The position numbers were made by a program, and so were the translations under genes. From Rhodopirellula bahusiensis (GTDB lineage Bacteria; Planctomycetota; Planctomycetia; Pirellulales; Pirellulaceae), in NCBI RefSeq assembly GCF_002727185.1, contig NZ_NIZW01000006.1, positions 248,001 through 312,000 on the forward strand: DNA of 64,000 bases, in the 5' to 3' direction. The notes below the pieces were generated by a model. The model ran no database searches, was not told the DNA's origin, and saw only the letters and a list, made by a program, of their open reading frames with translations. This document shows positions 8,865 to 17,418 of the stretch, piece by piece. Position 1 is the first letter of the stretch. Each line of letters opens with the position of its first letter.

Positions 8865-9259
8865 GTTGGTAAGCGAGAGTTGATGACCGGGCGGCGAAAC
8901 AGCCCGCCAGATCCGCTGAATTTTCCGCCAAGACGTCTACTGTGAACCTGAGCCAACGATTCCGTGTCCCGATCCAGTGTTGGGGACCGGTGGGCGTTGC
9001 AAACGGGGTACCAAGTCGAATCGGCACGACCGGCACGTGCCGACCTTCTGACCGATGCGTGAACTATTCCATGCGGTGGGTCGATGAGTGGTGTACGCGA
9101 GGCGAAACAACGGGTGTTGTTTCATCAGGTGAACCTCGTCCGAAACTTTGCGATGGAATGCAACAACTCTCGGCAATGGACTGCCGCCGTGAACTCATTG
9201 AAATTCCTGACGAATTGATTCGAAAGCTCTCCCACTCCGACAACTAAGCCGAGGACACC
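8865..9259. other. Gap between the fliW terminator and csrA
   Basis: About 395 bases. An open frame of 101 codons (8942-9247, plus strand) ends 12 bases before csrA but has no recognisable domain, an uneven composition and no good ribosome site, so I do not call it a gene. The region probably holds the csrA promoter and leader. GAGGA at 9250-9254 is both the csrA Shine-Dalgarno sequence and a GGA that CsrA itself could bind. Confidence 0.45.
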
Positions 9260-9484
9260 ATGCTCGTCCTTTCCCGACACCGCGACGAAAGCATCATGAT
9301 TGGTGACGATGTGGTCGTAACCATCGTTGATATCCGAGGCGACAAAGTGCGTCTGGGGATTGAAGCTCCACAAGCAATTCCAGTGCACCGCCAAGAAGTT
9401 TATGACGCGATCCAGCGAGAAAATCGCCGGGCGTCACAAACAGGTGCGGGAGCCACAAAAGACGTTCGTCCACCTCGCGACTGA
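9260..9484 (+). CDS. csrA: Carbon storage regulator CsrA
   Basis: 74 aa. The start MLVLSRHRDESIMIGDDVVV and the RNA-binding strand region VRLGIEAPQAIPVHRQEVYD are diagnostic. CsrA is a dimeric RNA-binding protein that blocks or stabilises mRNAs at GGA motifs near ribosome sites. The C-terminal tail (after about residue 55) is polar and short. The Shine-Dalgarno GAGGA contains a GGA, which would allow autoregulation (inference). Together with fliW it forms the known FliW-CsrA regulatory pair. A bidirectional stem-loop separates it from the converging moaE. Confidence 0.96.
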   Translation: MLVLSRHRDESIMIGDDVVVTIVDIRGDKVRLGIEAPQAIPVHRQEVYDAIQRENRRASQTGAGATKDVRPPRD

Positions 9485-9499
9485 ACGCCGTCAGAAGTG

Positions 9500-9540
9500 A
9501 TGTTCCGCGAAAATGCCCGATGGGTGTTTTCTAGGAACAT
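9500..9540. terminator. Bidirectional terminator between csrA and moaE
   Basis: Outer arms ATGTTCC (9500-9506) and GGAACAT (9534-9540) enclose an inner stem AAAATGCCC / GGGTGTTTT (with two G-T pairs) around GAT. It lies between the converging ends of csrA and moaE and overlaps the moaE stop by one base. A long U-tract is lacking, so the termination call is moderate. Confidence 0.5.
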
Positions 9541-10046
9541 TAATGAGTCGTTGGATCGTCCGTCGTGGGTGACGGATGAATCCATTGGCGGTCGCCGGAT
9601 TCGAATCGTTCCTGTTTCCAAATCGGAACGTCTCGTTTCAAGCGATCCATGATGGTGGCCACCGCATCGAGTGAGGCGACTCGGTGAGAACTGCTGCATC
9701 CAACGATCACGCTGGCTTGTCCAATCGGGACAACGCCCAGGCGATGCCAAATCACAACGCGGTGCAAGGTGAATTCCTTCACGGCGTCGTGAGCAAGCTC
9801 TCTCAGTTGCTTGGCCGCCATTTCGCGATGTGCTGTGTACGAAAGTTCTTTCGTGACGGTCACGCGATCGCCTTGCACCGTTTTACGGCGAGTCACTCCA
9901 CGGAACCAAAGCATCGCACCCGCGTCGGGGTGTGCTAGCCAAGGTTCTTTGGAGGACGTCTCGGCGACCATCAGCTCCAACGGTTCGTCTGTTAGACAAA
10001 CGTTGATCGACGGGTGCGTTTCATCGGTGATGGTTTGAGTTGCCAT
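9540..10046 (-). CDS. moaE: Molybdopterin synthase catalytic subunit
   Basis: 168 aa. MoaE carries out the sulfur insertion that turns precursor Z (cyclic pyranopterin monophosphate) into molybdopterin, using thiocarboxylated MoaD. Family marks: GAMLWFRGVTRR near residue 43, a central YTAHREMAAKQ, then VIWHRLGVVPIGQASVIVG and the C-terminal LKRDVPIWKQE with the conserved Lys residues. A Ser/Thr-rich extension at each end makes it slightly longer than usual. It lies three bases downstream of the moaD stop and is surely co-transcribed with it. Confidence 0.95.
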   Translation of the reverse strand: MATQTITDETHPSINVCLTDEPLELMVAETSSKEPWLAHPDAGAMLWFRGVTRRKTVQGDRVTVTKELSYTAHREMAAKQLRELAHDAVKEFTLHRVVIWHRLGVVPIGQASVIVGCSSSHRVASLDAVATIMDRLKRDVPIWKQERFESGDRQWIHPSPTTDDPTTH

Positions 10047-10049
10047 GTA

Positions 10050-10310
10050 TCAACCGCCACTGACCGGTGGAATCAACGCGACTTCCGCGTTCATCGGAAT
10101 CACGTGGTCGGACGAAACGTACCTTTGGTCGACTGCTAGACGAGATCGCATCGCCAACGACGCCAGAGAACTGTGTTGCTCGGCGAGCTGCTGCATCAGT
10201 TCGCTGACAGTTGCATTTTCATGCGTTAGAACAATCACGCGATCGGCACCGCCAGCTGCCTCGCTGGCCCCGGCAAACAACAACACTTCGATGGAGTGCG
10301 GCTGGGTCAT
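10050..10310 (-). CDS. moaD: Molybdopterin synthase sulfur-carrier subunit
   Basis: 86 aa ubiquitin-fold protein ending in PPVSGG, the Gly-Gly tail that is adenylated and thiocarboxylated. The start MTQPHSIEVLLFAGASEAAGG fits MoaD. Its ATG overlaps the stop of the upstream oxidoreductase gene by four bases (10307-10310, ATGA), and moaE begins three bases after its stop, so the three genes are translationally linked. The moeB-like activating enzyme and the other moa genes are not in the window. Confidence 0.93.
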   Translation of the reverse strand: MTQPHSIEVLLFAGASEAAGGADRVIVLTHENATVSELMQQLAEQHSSLASLAMRSRLAVDQRYVSSDHVIPMNAEVALIPPVSGG

Positions 10311-13300
10311 GCTTGGCTGCTTTCTGGCGAAGGTGTTTTGCCTCGTAGGTTCAATGCCGGCAGTCGGCCATACGAATGAGCAAGCAACTTCAGCGGATGG
10401 ATTGCTTCGTAGTCACCGCCATGCTCCATCTGCAATTTGCAAGCGCTGCATTCGGTCGACGGTGCGCTGGACGTCGCTTTGCGAACGGTGGACACCATCG
10501 GCCATCCAATTCGCAAGCTGTTGCGGTAGTTCTTTCGCTGCAATCCCCATGTTCCCGCCATCCCACTGCATCCTTTCGCGACGACGTCCACTTCGAGTTC
10601 CGGAATCAATCGCATCAAGTTGGCCGCGGCCGTGTCACTGTGTAGAACACGACTGTGGCAAGGTTGGTGATACAACATCCGATGTCGAACGGGTTCGAAC
10701 TCCAACGTCAGCCGTTTCTCTTGATGCAATGACCAAAGATAATGGCAAGCCTCAAAGCTGTGTTCAGCAACCAAGTGAGCGTCTTCGGTGTCGAGCAGGT
10801 TCGGATACTCGTGTTTCAAACACAACGCTGCGGCTGGTTCGGTCGCGAGAACCGTGTAACCCTGCCGGACCGCATCGGCCAACAAGCGAACGTTACGCTT
10901 GGCCACTCTGCGTGCGCCCTTCAGGTCGCCCGCGGTGATTCGTCCCATTCCGCTCAAACTTTGTCCAGTCGGAACATAGAACCCAATGCGATTGTGTTGC
11001 AGGATCTCCGCCAGTGCACGCCCGATTTCAGGATCGTGATAGTTCGCGAAATGGTCAACGAAGTAAACCACTTTCAATCCGCCGGCCGGTGACGCTCGGT
11101 TCCAACGCCTTCGCACTGCGTATCGGACGAAAGGCTCGCTCGCCAGCAAGGGAATTTCGCGAGAAGCGGACAACCCAAGCGTGCGTTCGGCAAACCAACG
11201 AAGCGACCGTCGGCGAAGCATCCAGTTTGAGAGCCATGCGACCCGAGAACCCAGTGCCGCCAACATGTCGATCCGGCCAATCAACCAGTCCGACAACGTC
11301 AGTCCATTGGTGGCAACGTACTGGGCTTTGATCTCACCAACGACCTTGGGAATGTTCACCGAAGCCGGGCATTCGACTCGACATGAATGGCAGTTGAAGC
11401 ACAGGTCAGCAACCGCCTTGGCTCGTTCTCCGGTGAGTTCCGAAACCGGCAATTGTCCACTCAATACACCGCGAAGCAGGTTGGCCTTTGCTCGTGGCGA
11501 GGCCTCTTCGATGGAGGTGATCCGGAACATCGGGCATTGCCGTTCGTCCGATGCATCCGCCCGGCAACGAGCGCAACCGTTGCAGGCTCGCGTGGTGGTC
11601 GTGATGGGAGCCCCACCCGGCCAATGCTGCAGCACTTCCAATTGCGGTGCGGGTTGGTGCGGCATCATGGACGCACCCCACTTCGTCGGCTGTGGTTCAG
11701 CCGACGACTCGTCTTCCGACGGATTCTGTTCGCCGGTTGGCTCCATCGCCGGTGGGTCTTTGGCGAGTTCATCCGCTACGGTCGTGGTTGGTGCCGCGTC
11801 CGGTTCGTCGGGCGGACTCTCCGACGCCATCTCCAGCGACGATGGAATCACGCTGCGGCCCGAGGCCACGATTTCGATGGTTTGATCCAGCGGGCGTAGA
11901 TTCTCGTCCGGTTTCTGCAGAACGGCGCCGAAGAGCTTTCCAGGATTGAATCGATGATAAGGATCGAACAAACGTTTGACCTGGCCCATCGCTTGCCAGA
12001 GTTCCCCCGATTGTTTGGGCATAAGGTAAGACCGGCTGAGTCCGGCCGCATGCTCCACGCCAATTTGCCCGCCGCGGTCCCAAACCACGCTGGCGATTTC
12101 TTCACTGAGTGGACGGATCTTTCTCCGGTCCTCTTGCTTTTGCAAATCCAGCATCGGACGGACATGCAGTTGCCCATGGCCGGCGTGAGCAAAAATGGTC
12201 GCTGTTGTTTGATGACGTTTGAGAACGTTTTGGACTGCCACCACCATCCCGGGCAATTGCTCCGGTGGGGAATGAATGTCTTCGACAAACGGAAGTGGCA
12301 TTTGCGTGCCGCGAACTCGATATTGTCGCGGGATCACTCGGCGGAACAGCGTCCAGTAGAGATCTCGAATTTCGTCCCGAATTGTGTCTTCGGATTGGAA
12401 CGCTGCATCGTGCCCACTCGAAATCGACTGACGTAAAATCGCCAGTCGATCATACAGGTCGCCAAGCGATTCCCCTTGGATCTCAACCAACATCGCCGCT
12501 TCGGCCTCGCGAGGAACCAGGTCAGCGAACCGTTTCTCGCCTTCGCGTGCGATTTGCAGCAACCGGCGGTCCATCACATCGCAAGCGATCGGCCCATGTT
12601 CCAATGCCAGCACAGCGGCTCGGGTGGCCGAGTCCAGTCGATGGAAGAAAAACAGGACCACGCCGCGATGTGCCGGAATGGCTTCGGTGCGGAGCGTGGC
12701 ATCGACCATCAGCCCCAACGTACCCTGCGAACCGCTGAAGAATTTCGCCAGGTCAACTCGGTTATTGGAATCGTAAAGATCATCCAGCCGATAACCGCCA
12801 CTCGCGGGCGACGCGAAAGCGTTGGAATCGATGTGGTAGTTGAACCGGTTGCGGATCTCGACCAGTCCGCGTGAGACTCGGTTGACGAATCCCGCCTCAC
12901 CGGATCGATCCAAGAGCGAAGAGTTCGGGTCTCGGATCGCGTCGTGGGCGCCAGCGTCGTTGGTTGCCTCGTTGTCACTGGCTGGCAATGGATCGTATTG
13001 CGATAGCTCAACCAGACGTCCGTCGGCGGCAATCATCCGCAACGACAAAACCGTGTTGCGAGCCGAACCGCTTCGCAGATAGTGACTGCCGGATGCGTTG
13101 GTCGCGATGACGCCGCCCATCGTTGTGATCGATCGCGTGGCCGGATCGGGACCAAACCAACGCCGGTGGCCTTTCAAGAATCGGTTGACGCTCGATAGAG
13201 TCGCGCCGCTTTGAACCGTGACCTGCATCCCATCATCCGACGGGGATATCCGTTTCATGTGGGCCGACATGTCCACAACGATTCCGGGCCCGACGGATTC

Positions 13301-13561
13301 ACCGGAAACACCGCTGCCGCTGCCACGGGGATGTATCGGCAGCTCATTTTCGCAGGCGTACTGGACAGTCGCGGAGACATCCGCGGCGGAACGAGGACGA
13401 ACCACCGCCAGCGGACGAATTTGATAAATGCTGGCGTCGGAAGCGTACAACTGCGTCGACACTGCATCGCACAATACGTCACCGGAAATCAATCCGCGGA
13501 GGTCGTCGTGAAGTCGCTGGCTGTCAATGTCTCGTTGCATTGTCCCATTACGACGCCCCAT
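10307..13561 (-). CDS. Large FAD-linked oxidase fused to Fe-S / CCG-domain subunit (glycolate or lactate dehydrogenase type)
   Basis: 1084 aa from ATG 13561; an upstream ATG at 13642 would overlap the preceding gene by 56 bases, so I reject it. Order: PCMH-type FAD-binding domain (about 25-215; HPRGSGSGVSGESVGPG, TTMGGVIATNASGSH), FAD oxidase C-terminal domain (about 270-545), an acidic Pro-rich linker (about 575-655), two ferredoxin motifs (C660/663/666/676 and C721/724/727/731), and a C-terminal CCG-type domain with QPCHSR and later Cys pairs. This unites the roles of GlcD and GlcF/GlpC in one chain; a hydroxy acid such as D-lactate or glycolate is the likely electron donor, but the substrate is not shown. 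It overlaps moaD by 4 bases; a link to molybdopterin is not evident. Confidence 0.88.
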   Translation of the reverse strand: MGRRNGTMQRDIDSQRLHDDLRGLISGDVLCDAVSTQLYASDASIYQIRPLAVVRPRSAADVSATVQYACENELPIHPRGSGSGVSGESVGPGIVVDMSAHMKRISPSDDGMQVTVQSGATLSSVNRFLKGHRRWFGPDPATRSITTMGGVIATNASGSHYLRSGSARNTVLSLRMIAADGRLVELSQYDPLPASDNEATNDAGAHDAIRDPNSSLLDRSGEAGFVNRVSRGLVEIRNRFNYHIDSNAFASPASGGYRLDDLYDSNNRVDLAKFFSGSQGTLGLMVDATLRTEAIPAHRGVVLFFFHRLDSATRAAVLALEHGPIACDVMDRRLLQIAREGEKRFADLVPREAEAAMLVEIQGESLGDLYDRLAILRQSISSGHDAAFQSEDTIRDEIRDLYWTLFRRVIPRQYRVRGTQMPLPFVEDIHSPPEQLPGMVVAVQNVLKRHQTTATIFAHAGHGQLHVRPMLDLQKQEDRRKIRPLSEEIASVVWDRGGQIGVEHAAGLSRSYLMPKQSGELWQAMGQVKRLFDPYHRFNPGKLFGAVLQKPDENLRPLDQTIEIVASGRSVIPSSLEMASESPPDEPDAAPTTTVADELAKDPPAMEPTGEQNPSEDESSAEPQPTKWGASMMPHQPAPQLEVLQHWPGGAPITTTTRACNGCARCRADASDERQCPMFRITSIEEASPRAKANLLRGVLSGQLPVSELTGERAKAVADLCFNCHSCRVECPASVNIPKVVGEIKAQYVATNGLTLSDWLIGRIDMLAALGSRVAWLSNWMLRRRSLRWFAERTLGLSASREIPLLASEPFVRYAVRRRWNRASPAGGLKVVYFVDHFANYHDPEIGRALAEILQHNRIGFYVPTGQSLSGMGRITAGDLKGARRVAKRNVRLLADAVRQGYTVLATEPAAALCLKHEYPNLLDTEDAHLVAEHSFEACHYLWSLHQEKRLTLEFEPVRHRMLYHQPCHSRVLHSDTAAANLMRLIPELEVDVVAKGCSGMAGTWGLQRKNYRNSLRIGWPMVSTVRKATSSAPSTECSACKLQMEHGGDYEAIHPLKLLAHSYGRLPALNLRGKTPSPESSQA

Positions 13562-13586
13562 GACCGGTTCCGTCAAGACGACAGGT

Positions 13587-14231
13587 TCAGTCGCGGCGAA
13601 ATTCCGACCAGATCCAGTGGATTCCGATGGCCAGCAGTCCACCCATTCCCGCTAGGCAAAGGTCCTTTTGAGCGTCCCAAACATCGCCTTGTTGACCGTT
13701 GTAGGCTTCGGCCTGAGCAGGCGAAAAGAACATGGCGATCTGCCATTCCAAGACTTCGTACGCGGCTCCCACGGCCATCACAACACAAAGTGACAGAAAC
13801 CATCCCCAGCGTTTCGGGAAAGAATCGTTTGAATGAGAGGCATCCCAAGTTTGCTTCAGCCAATCCAATGCGACGGGGACGCCGAAGCATCCCGAGGCGA
13901 AATGAACCAACCGATCATAGTGGTTGCGTTGCCAGCCAAACTGATCCGAAAGAGACATTCCAGTCAGTGACTCGCACCACGCGTCATAGGGCACGTTGGA
14001 GTAAATCCAGCGTGCCCCAATGATGTGCAGAACAACAAACGAGATCGCGCAGGCGAAGGAAATTGACGACAGCCGCGCTTGGCTGGTCGACCAAAGCAGC
14101 CCCAACAACATGAGCACCGTCGGCGTGTGTTGCAGCCACTGCTCTGCAGGAAACAAAGCATTGCGAAGCGACACGACCATCAGCAACAGCGTCGCGAGCA
14201 GAGCGAGCTTCTGTCGATCAAACGAAGTCAC
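13587..14231 (-). CDS. DUF2238 integral membrane protein (YjdF-like)
   Basis: 214 aa with about five to six hydrophobic segments. The family pattern is clear: IIGARWIYSNVPYD, RNHYDRLVHFASGCFGVPV, YEVLEWQIAMF and GQQGDVWDAQKDLCLAG. The conserved Tyr, Asp, His and Glu residues at membrane edges suggest a catalytic or transport role, but the family has no known function. Its start lies two bases after the stop of the TlpA-like gene, and the FAD oxidoreductase starts 25 bases after its stop, so it is the second gene of a minus-strand operon. Confidence 0.85.
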   Translation of the reverse strand: MTSFDRQKLALLATLLLMVVSLRNALFPAEQWLQHTPTVLMLLGLLWSTSQARLSSISFACAISFVVLHIIGARWIYSNVPYDAWCESLTGMSLSDQFGWQRNHYDRLVHFASGCFGVPVALDWLKQTWDASHSNDSFPKRWGWFLSLCVVMAVGAAYEVLEWQIAMFFSPAQAEAYNGQQGDVWDAQKDLCLAGMGGLLAIGIHWIWSEFRRD

Positions 14232-14233
14232 AA

Positions 14234-15577
14234 TCAGTCTTGTGTGGTTTCTTCGTCTGCGTCTTCCAAATCCTCAGTGACCTCCGGTTCAACGCCCGTT
14301 AGCTCGCTCAGATAGGCCCCCAGGTTTTCCTTCTCGTCATCTGGTGCCGCTTCGATCGCGCGAAGCTGCCACTCGATCGCTGACTCCTTGTCACCCGCCA
14401 ATGCCTTCAAGTGTGCAAGCGTGTCGTAGGCGGGCCACATCTCATCATTGGACTCATTTTCTTCCGAAGCCAAGGCTGACTCCATCGCACCAATGGTGGT
14501 GCTCAGTATTTCGTCACTGTCTTTCCATCCGGACTCAACAGCTTCGTAGACTTCCCATGCCCAACGGTTCATCGACACAGCATCTTCAGGGCTGGCTTCG
14601 ACTCTCTCTTGGATGATTTCCAACGCGATGTCGCTCTGTTGAGTCGCCAAGGCAGTCGGGAACCAAATCGACTTCAAAGCCGTTTCGTACCGAGTCCCCT
14701 CGAACAGGCCAGCGTTGTCTCGCAGGAGTTCCAAAGTGGTGTCATGCAGCCCAGCTCGATGAGCCATGATGATTTTTTGAAAGGCCAACTTGATCTGTTG
14801 GTCGCGATCAAACTTCTCTTTCGCCGCGGCACGGTCCCAATCGCCGTTGACGATGGCTTCTAGCGGCTTGTCCATCGACATGGGGTGACCAATCCATTCA
14901 ACATGTCCATCCTTGCCAACGATGAACGCGGTCGGAATGCCGTTTTGACTTGCGGCCTTCATGTAGTCTTCGTGAACCGACTTGTCTGGGTCAGTGGTCA
15001 GGCTGTAAGCGGAAGTCAATTCGCCAAACGTAATCGACTTGGGCTCCTCTTTTTCCTCCTCGGCTGATTCCTCTCCTTCGTCGCCTGGTTCCTCCTTGGG
15101 AACCTCGATACCCAGAATTCGTGGACTGACAGTTCGCTTCAAGAACTCGGTGACTGTTTCGAGGTCCTCTGTGCTGACACTCACAACACGAACGCCTTGG
15201 TCCTCGTACTTGCTCTGCATTTCGGCCAGGTGAGGCATGCTGTAGAGGCACGGGCCGCACCAAGTCGCCCAGAATTCCACAACGTAAACCTTGCCCGGCT
15301 CAAAATTTGACATCGGCGAAGGGGAGTCGCCGACCCAATGTTCGATGTCCAGTGCAGGAGCCAGCGAACCAATCGACATCGCCTTCGGCTCTTCTTCTGC
15401 TTCTGTTTTCTCAGCCTTGGCTCCCGCCGCATTGTCGTTTTCAGGACTGGCTTTCGCGGCGGTAATTTTCTTCGCCTCGACAGATGGGGCGGTCGTGCGA
15501 TCGTCCCCCTTGGCAATCCCGCCGGCACCAATCACAAAACAGCAAACAAACACACGAGCGGTCGAAAAGATTTTCAC
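14234..15577 (-). CDS. Secreted TlpA/ResA-like thioredoxin-fold protein with C-terminal helical repeats
   Basis: 447 aa. A signal peptide (MKIFSTARVFVCCFVIGAGG, cleaved near residue 24) is followed by an Ala/Lys/Glu-rich linker and a thioredoxin-fold domain with WATWCGPC (C107, C110), the cis-Pro region GIPTAFIVGKDG and a Glu-rich insertion of about 25 residues (near 159-185). The last 200 residues are helical and resemble TPR units. It likely acts as a thiol-disulfide oxidoreductase in the periplasm. First gene of the run leading to DUF2238, the FAD oxidoreductase and moaDE; the shared function is not obvious. Confidence 0.82.
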   Translation of the reverse strand: MKIFSTARVFVCCFVIGAGGIAKGDDRTTAPSVEAKKITAAKASPENDNAAGAKAEKTEAEEEPKAMSIGSLAPALDIEHWVGDSPSPMSNFEPGKVYVVEFWATWCGPCLYSMPHLAEMQSKYEDQGVRVVSVSTEDLETVTEFLKRTVSPRILGIEVPKEEPGDEGEESAEEEKEEPKSITFGELTSAYSLTTDPDKSVHEDYMKAASQNGIPTAFIVGKDGHVEWIGHPMSMDKPLEAIVNGDWDRAAAKEKFDRDQQIKLAFQKIIMAHRAGLHDTTLELLRDNAGLFEGTRYETALKSIWFPTALATQQSDIALEIIQERVEASPEDAVSMNRWAWEVYEAVESGWKDSDEILSTTIGAMESALASEENESNDEMWPAYDTLAHLKALAGDKESAIEWQLRAIEAAPDDEKENLGAYLSELTGVEPEVTEDLEDADEETTQD

Positions 15578-15676
15578 GACGAACTTCCTCGTTGGGCAAA
15601 TCGGATGGAGAGTCAGGGGATGACTCCTTCACGATAACAAACTGCCGCCTTCTCCAATTGCCGAAAGATTCGAAAA

Positions 15677-16504
15677 ATGTCCGAGAACAATTTGAGGCGG
15701 TCTGACCTACTCGACACCGCGGTCAGGGCTGCTCAAACCGGCGGTGAAATTCTCCACCGCTATTTCGAAAACGGCGTCACGATGCGGGATAAATCCACGG
15801 ATGGAGGGAAGACTTACGACCTTGTCAGCGACGCTGATTTAGAAAGCGAAAAAGCAGTCGCGGCTCTCATTCGAGAGTCATACCCCGAGCACGAACTATT
15901 GGGCGAAGAGGACCTCAAGGGCGGTGACGCCAGCGCAAAACACTTGTGGGTGATCGACCCACTCGACGGCACTAACAACTTCGCTCATCACCTGCCACAT
16001 TTCGCGGTTTCGATCGCCTATTACGAATCGGGCGTTCCAATCGTCGGAGCCGTCTACAATCCAATTCGCGAAGATTTGTTCACCGCCGTTCAGGGGCAAG
16101 GTGCCTTTGAGAATGGAAAACAAGTCCAGGTCAGCGATTCAAGTTCGCTCAATCAATCCATGATCGGCTGTGGGTTCTACTACGATCGAGGCGACATGAT
16201 GCGTGCCACGCTGGACGCAATCGCGGAGTGCTTCCAAAACGACATCCATGGAATTCGCCGGTTCGGGACCGCATCCCTTGACTTGTGTCAAGTTGGCTGC
16301 GGCGGATTTGATGCATTCTTCGAGTACAAGCTGTCGCCGTGGGACTTCGCCGCCGGAGCACTCTTTATCACGGAAGCAGGCGGAGTGATCACGACCGCGA
16401 CGGGGGAAGTCTTGCCGCTGGAAACAACCAGTGTCTTGGCCAGCAACGGAAAAATTCATGCGGCGATGCAAGACATCACCACGCGACATGCCTTGCCAAA
16501 GTGA
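15677..16504 (+). CDS. Inositol monophosphatase family protein
   Basis: 275 aa. Metal-binding motifs of the IMPase fold are all present: GEED (around residue 75), WVIDPLDGTNNFAHHLP (around 95-111) and LSPWDFAAGALFITEAGG (around 218-235). These Mg-dependent phosphatases act on inositol phosphates, 3'-phosphoadenosine phosphate or sugar phosphates; which one cannot be told. It stands alone, divergent from the thioredoxin gene (99 bases between starts) and converging with aguB. Confidence 0.9.
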   Translation: MSENNLRRSDLLDTAVRAAQTGGEILHRYFENGVTMRDKSTDGGKTYDLVSDADLESEKAVAALIRESYPEHELLGEEDLKGGDASAKHLWVIDPLDGTNNFAHHLPHFAVSIAYYESGVPIVGAVYNPIREDLFTAVQGQGAFENGKQVQVSDSSSLNQSMIGCGFYYDRGDMMRATLDAIAECFQNDIHGIRRFGTASLDLCQVGCGGFDAFFEYKLSPWDFAAGALFITEAGGVITTATGEVLPLETTSVLASNGKIHAAMQDITTRHALPK

Positions 16505-16551
16505 CTTTGTTTGGCGAGCGGCAATGTCGACATGCGAGATGACCTACTCGC

Positions 16552-17418
16552 TCAGTCAATCCAGCGTTTCGTGAGATCACCGTAGGCATCAATGCGACGA
16601 TCACGAAGGAATGGCCAGTGAGTGCGAACGACATCAATATCGGCGAACTGGCAATCGGCGGATACAATCTGATCGCTAGAGCAGTCGCCTTGCGAAAGGA
16701 TTTCTCCTCTCGGCGAGGCGATGAAGGACGAACCCCAGAATTCGACTCGTCCTTCGATTCCGACACGGTTGGGAGCACCCAAATAGACGCCGTTTGCAAT
16801 CGCGTGGGCTCGCATCGCCGTCATCCAGGCATCCCGCTGGCCTTCGCCGAATTCCTCTTTCTCTTCATCGATCCAGCCAATCGCGGTCGGGTACAACAGA
16901 ATCTCGGCGCCCGCCAGTGCGAACAAACGAGCCGCTTCCGGGAACCATTGATCCCAGCAGATTCCCACACCTAGTTTCGCATAGCGGGTGGGGATGACTT
17001 TGAATCCTAAATCACCGGGTATGAAATAGAACTTCTCGTAGTACAACGGGTCATCGGGAATGTGCATCTTTCGATACACTCCCGCGATGCTTCCATCCGC
17101 ATCCAAAACTACGGCACTGTTGTGATACACACCCGGCGCCCGGCGTTCGAAAATCGGAGCCACAATCACCACGCCCAAACGTTCGGCCACGGGCTGCAGG
17201 GCTTCGGTTGTGGGTCCGGGAATTGATTCGGCCAAGTCGAAGTTGTCATGGTCTTCGCTCTGACAGGGGTAACATGTCGCGAACAGTTCTTGCAGACAAA
17301 TGACCTGGGCACCCTCGGCGGCTGCCTTTTCTATCCATCCAATCGATGCTTCGATCGACTTGTCTTTCGACCCCGCATCACGCATTTGAATCAACGACAA
17401 TTTGACCGAAGAACTCAT
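16552..17418 (-). CDS. aguB: N-carbamoylputrescine amidohydrolase
   Basis: 288 aa nitrilase-superfamily enzyme with E44 (CLQELFATCYPCQ), K117 (YRKMHIPDDP) and C154 (GVGICWDQWFPEAAR). The motifs RKMHIPDDPLYYEKFYFIPG and WPFLRDRRIDAYGD are those of AguB, which turns N-carbamoylputrescine into putrescine, CO2 and ammonia in agmatine breakdown. The partner agmatine deiminase (aguA) is not in the window. The ATG (17418-17416) overlaps the ATG of the divergent bioD gene; since VKLSLIQM begins at residue 5, the true start cannot be much later. Confidence 0.92.
   Translation of the reverse strand: MSSSVKLSLIQMRDAGSKDKSIEASIGWIEKAAAEGAQVICLQELFATCYPCQSEDHDNFDLAESIPGPTTEALQPVAERLGVVIVAPIFERRAPGVYHNSAVVLDADGSIAGVYRKMHIPDDPLYYEKFYFIPGDLGFKVIPTRYAKLGVGICWDQWFPEAARLFALAGAEILLYPTAIGWIDEEKEEFGEGQRDAWMTAMRAHAIANGVYLGAPNRVGIEGRVEFWGSSFIASPRGEILSQGDCSSDQIVSADCQFADIDVVRTHWPFLRDRRIDAYGDLTKRWID

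Noticed and set aside
8942-9247. 101-codon open frame between fliW and csrA
   Set aside because: No domain, no good ribosome site, uneven composition; ending close to csrA is not enough to call a gene.
13562-13642. 27-residue N-terminal extension of the FAD/Fe-S oxidoreductase
   Set aside because: It would overlap the preceding DUF2238 gene by 56 bases and has no conserved residues; ATG 13561 leaves a normal 25-base gap.
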